DNA of 5,044 nt from Pseudomonadota bacterium (GTDB lineage Bacteria; Pseudomonadota; Alphaproteobacteria; Rhizobiales; Methylopilaceae). Below are positions 1-5,044 of the stretch, in pieces. Under the pieces are notes generated by a model. It did not search any database and was not told the origin of the DNA. It worked only from the letters and a program-made list of their open reading frames with translations. The stretch lies in assembly GCA_023389135.1 (NCBI GenBank), contig JAEWEX010000254.1, positions 1 to 5,044 on the forward strand, in the 5' to 3' direction. The position numbers and the translations under genes are program-made. Position 1 is the first letter of the stretch. Every line of letters begins with the position of its first letter.

Positions 1-99
1 CGGCAGGGTGAATTCCCTGAAATGCCTGATGCGGTCGGAAGCCGGCTGGTACTTGTGCACCTGCCGGTCGATCTCGAGAAATCCTGTTACCTTGCCCAT
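1..99 (-). CDS. gltD: Glutamate synthase small (beta) subunit GltD, N-terminal 33 codons only
   Basis: This is the 5' end of a gene cut by the left window edge. It starts at the ATG whose complement is 97-99 and reads MGKVTGFLEIDRQVHKYQPA, then SDRIRHFREFTLP, up to the edge. The MGKVTGFLE opening and the HFREF segment are typical of bacterial GltD (known family pattern). GltD is the FAD flavoprotein that oxidises NADPH and passes electrons through [4Fe-4S] clusters to GltB. Its cluster cysteines and the FAD and NADPH folds would lie beyond the window, so integrity cannot be judged. The start is well supported: GGAGG (complement of 105-109) lies 5 bases upstream. The gene follows gltB on the same strand after a 68-base gap, so cotranscription as gltBD is likely (inferred). 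The presence of gltD points to an NADPH-dependent rather than a ferredoxin-dependent enzyme. Confidence 0.93.
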   Translation of the reverse strand, partial: MGKVTGFLEIDRQVHKYQPASDRIRHFREFTLP

Positions 100-104
100 T
101 CTTA

Positions 105-109
105 CCTCC
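105..109 (-). promoter_or_regulatory. Ribosome binding site of gltD
   Basis: The minus strand reads TGGAGGTAAGA immediately before the gltD ATG. The GGAGG core is 5 bases from the start codon. This is a strong Shine-Dalgarno match and fixes the gltD start. It also means gltD can initiate independently, as expected for a gene 68 bases downstream of the gltB stop. Confidence 0.85.
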
Positions 110-116
110 AGCCTCG

Positions 117-141
117 GAAAGCGGCCAGTCGGACCGCCTCC
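117..141 (-). other. Possible RNA hairpin in the gltB-gltD intergenic gap
   Basis: In the minus-strand transcript, GCGGTC (137-132) and GGCCGC (126-121) can form a 6-bp stem with one G-U pair around the 5-base loop CGACT. The helix can be extended by four weaker pairs (141-138 with 120-117, two of them G-U), for 10 pairs in all. The helix ends 7 bases before the gltD GGAGG. The outer arm itself contains a second GGAGG (141-137) with no usable start codon after it. Only three T residues follow the core stem, so this is a poor intrinsic terminator. If real, it could be a processing, stability or subunit-ratio element between the two cistrons. It could also be chance in GC-rich sequence. Confidence 0.35.
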
Positions 142-167
142 AGACGCAGCAATGTCGTTCTTCCTGC

Positions 168-4844
<4,677 letters not shown>

Positions 4845-4852
4845 GGCCTCGT

Positions 4853-4858
4853 CTCTCC
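4853..4858 (-). promoter_or_regulatory. Ribosome binding site of gltB
   Basis: The minus strand reads CCGGAGAGACGAGGCC before the ATG at 4844. GGAGAG is 8 bases from that ATG. A second purine stretch, GAGG (4850-4847), is only 2 bases from it but 8 bases from the next in-frame ATG at 4838. Both starts are therefore served. They differ by two residues, both in the propeptide removed before Cys35, so the choice does not alter the mature enzyme. Confidence 0.6.
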
Positions 4859-4893
4859 GGATCGCGCGACGCCGCCTGCCGCCCACGCCCCCT

Positions 4894-4901
4894 ACCATAT
4901 A
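4894..4901 (-). promoter_or_regulatory. Weak candidate -10 element for gltB
   Basis: The minus strand reads GTATATGGTAGG here, the only clearly AT-rich spot close to gltB in a very GC-rich leader. TATATG (4901-4896) or the overlapping TATGGT (4899-4894) each match the TATAAT consensus at four of six positions. Use of this site would give a leader of roughly 45 bases. No convincing -35 hexamer lies at the right distance; the best is TTCGCG, 18 bases upstream. If the divergent frame starting at 4961 is a gene, this spot falls in the shared 116-base intergenic region, which would favour it as a promoter location. Low certainty. Confidence 0.22.
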
Positions 4902-4960
4902 CGGGGCAGGAGGCGAACGCGCGAAGAGGCAGCAAGGCTGTCCTAAAATGGAGGCGGAAC

Positions 4961-5044
4961 ATGCCAAAGATTCAAGGGCGGCGCAAGGGGTGTTTCAAAG
5001 TTGTGCCATTGCCACTTGTTGCGCGCGGCGACCGCGCTGCGAAA
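4961..5044 (+). CDS. Possible divergent gene of unknown function, 5' end only
   Basis: A plus-strand frame starts with ATG at 4961 and stays open for 28 codons to the right edge. It reads [18 protein letters not shown], then [11 protein letters not shown] do not recognise a family. The start is basic and shows no signal peptide or membrane segment in the visible part. The main support is GGAGG at 4950-4954, placed 6 bases before the ATG, as good as the gltD site. Against it, 28 open codons are expected by chance at this GC content, and third codon positions are only about 55-60% G or C by eye, below what gltB shows. If real, it is divergent from gltB with 116 bases between the two start codons, so the two would share a regulatory region. 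The second frame starting at the ATG at 4948 has no comparable ribosome binding site. Confidence 0.35.
   Translation, partial: MPKIQGRRKGCFKVVPLPLVARGDRAAK
4970..4998 (-). promoter_or_regulatory. Alternative weak sigma70-like promoter candidate for gltB
   Basis: TTGAAA (4998-4993), five of six to the TTGACA consensus, is followed after exactly 17 bases by TTGAAT (4975-4970), four of six to TATAAT. The second hexamer lacks the important A at position 2. The leader would be about 120 bases. The site lies within the putative divergent frame, which makes it less likely if that frame is a gene. It is listed as the best spacing match upstream of gltB, not as an established promoter. Confidence 0.18.

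Noticed and set aside
4908..4913. AGGAGG on the plus strand
   Set aside because: No ATG, GTG or TTG lies at a suitable distance downstream, so it does not mark a start.
4845..4967. N-terminal extension of GltB to a TTG at 4967 (41 extra residues)
   Set aside because: No Shine-Dalgarno sequence precedes the TTG. The extra residues include an RRRR run and do not resemble GltB, and the ATG at 4844 has a good ribosome binding site and gives a normal propeptide length.
4994..5008. Sigma54-like promoter on the minus strand: TGGCAC followed by TTTGAA
   Set aside because: The TGGCAC half is good, but the -12 half lacks the GC dinucleotide and the TTG is one base out of register.
5023..5037. Perfect inverted repeat GCGCGG-CGA-CCGCGC
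   Set aside because: It is a 6-bp stem in very GC-rich sequence with no T-tract on either strand, and it falls inside the possible divergent frame. Chance is the simplest explanation.

Overview
The window is ordinary core nitrogen metabolism from a GC-rich bacterium. Hand counts give about 73% GC in the middle of the main gene and about 62% near its 3' end. The GltB sequence, the GltD N-terminus and the gltB-then-gltD order suggest an alphaproteobacterium, probably of the Hyphomicrobiales (Rhizobiales) type. That placement rests on family resemblance and was not tested by a search.

Layout: almost everything lies on the minus strand. From right to left there is an upstream region (4845-5044), the complete gltB gene for the large (alpha) subunit of glutamate synthase (4844 down to 168, 1558 residues), a 68-base gap (167-100) with a possible hairpin, and the first 33 codons of gltD for the small (beta) subunit (99-1), which runs off the left edge. 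On the plus strand at the right edge, a short reading frame starts at 4961 with a well-placed Shine-Dalgarno sequence and runs off the window. It may be the start of a divergent gene, but I cannot identify it.

Function: GltB and GltD together form NADPH-dependent glutamate synthase (GOGAT). GltD takes electrons from NADPH and passes them through Fe-S clusters to the FMN of GltB. GltB releases ammonia from glutamine in its N-terminal amidotransferase domain and adds it to 2-oxoglutarate at the FMN site, giving two glutamates. With glutamine synthetase this is the high-affinity route of ammonia assimilation. All key motifs I looked for in GltB are present and the gene looks intact.

I see no mobile element, CRISPR array, RNA gene or new biological system. 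The points worth a second look are small: the possible divergent gene, the hairpin between gltB and gltD, an antisense frame left open along all of gltB by the absence of three codons, and a GC drop toward the 3' end of gltB.
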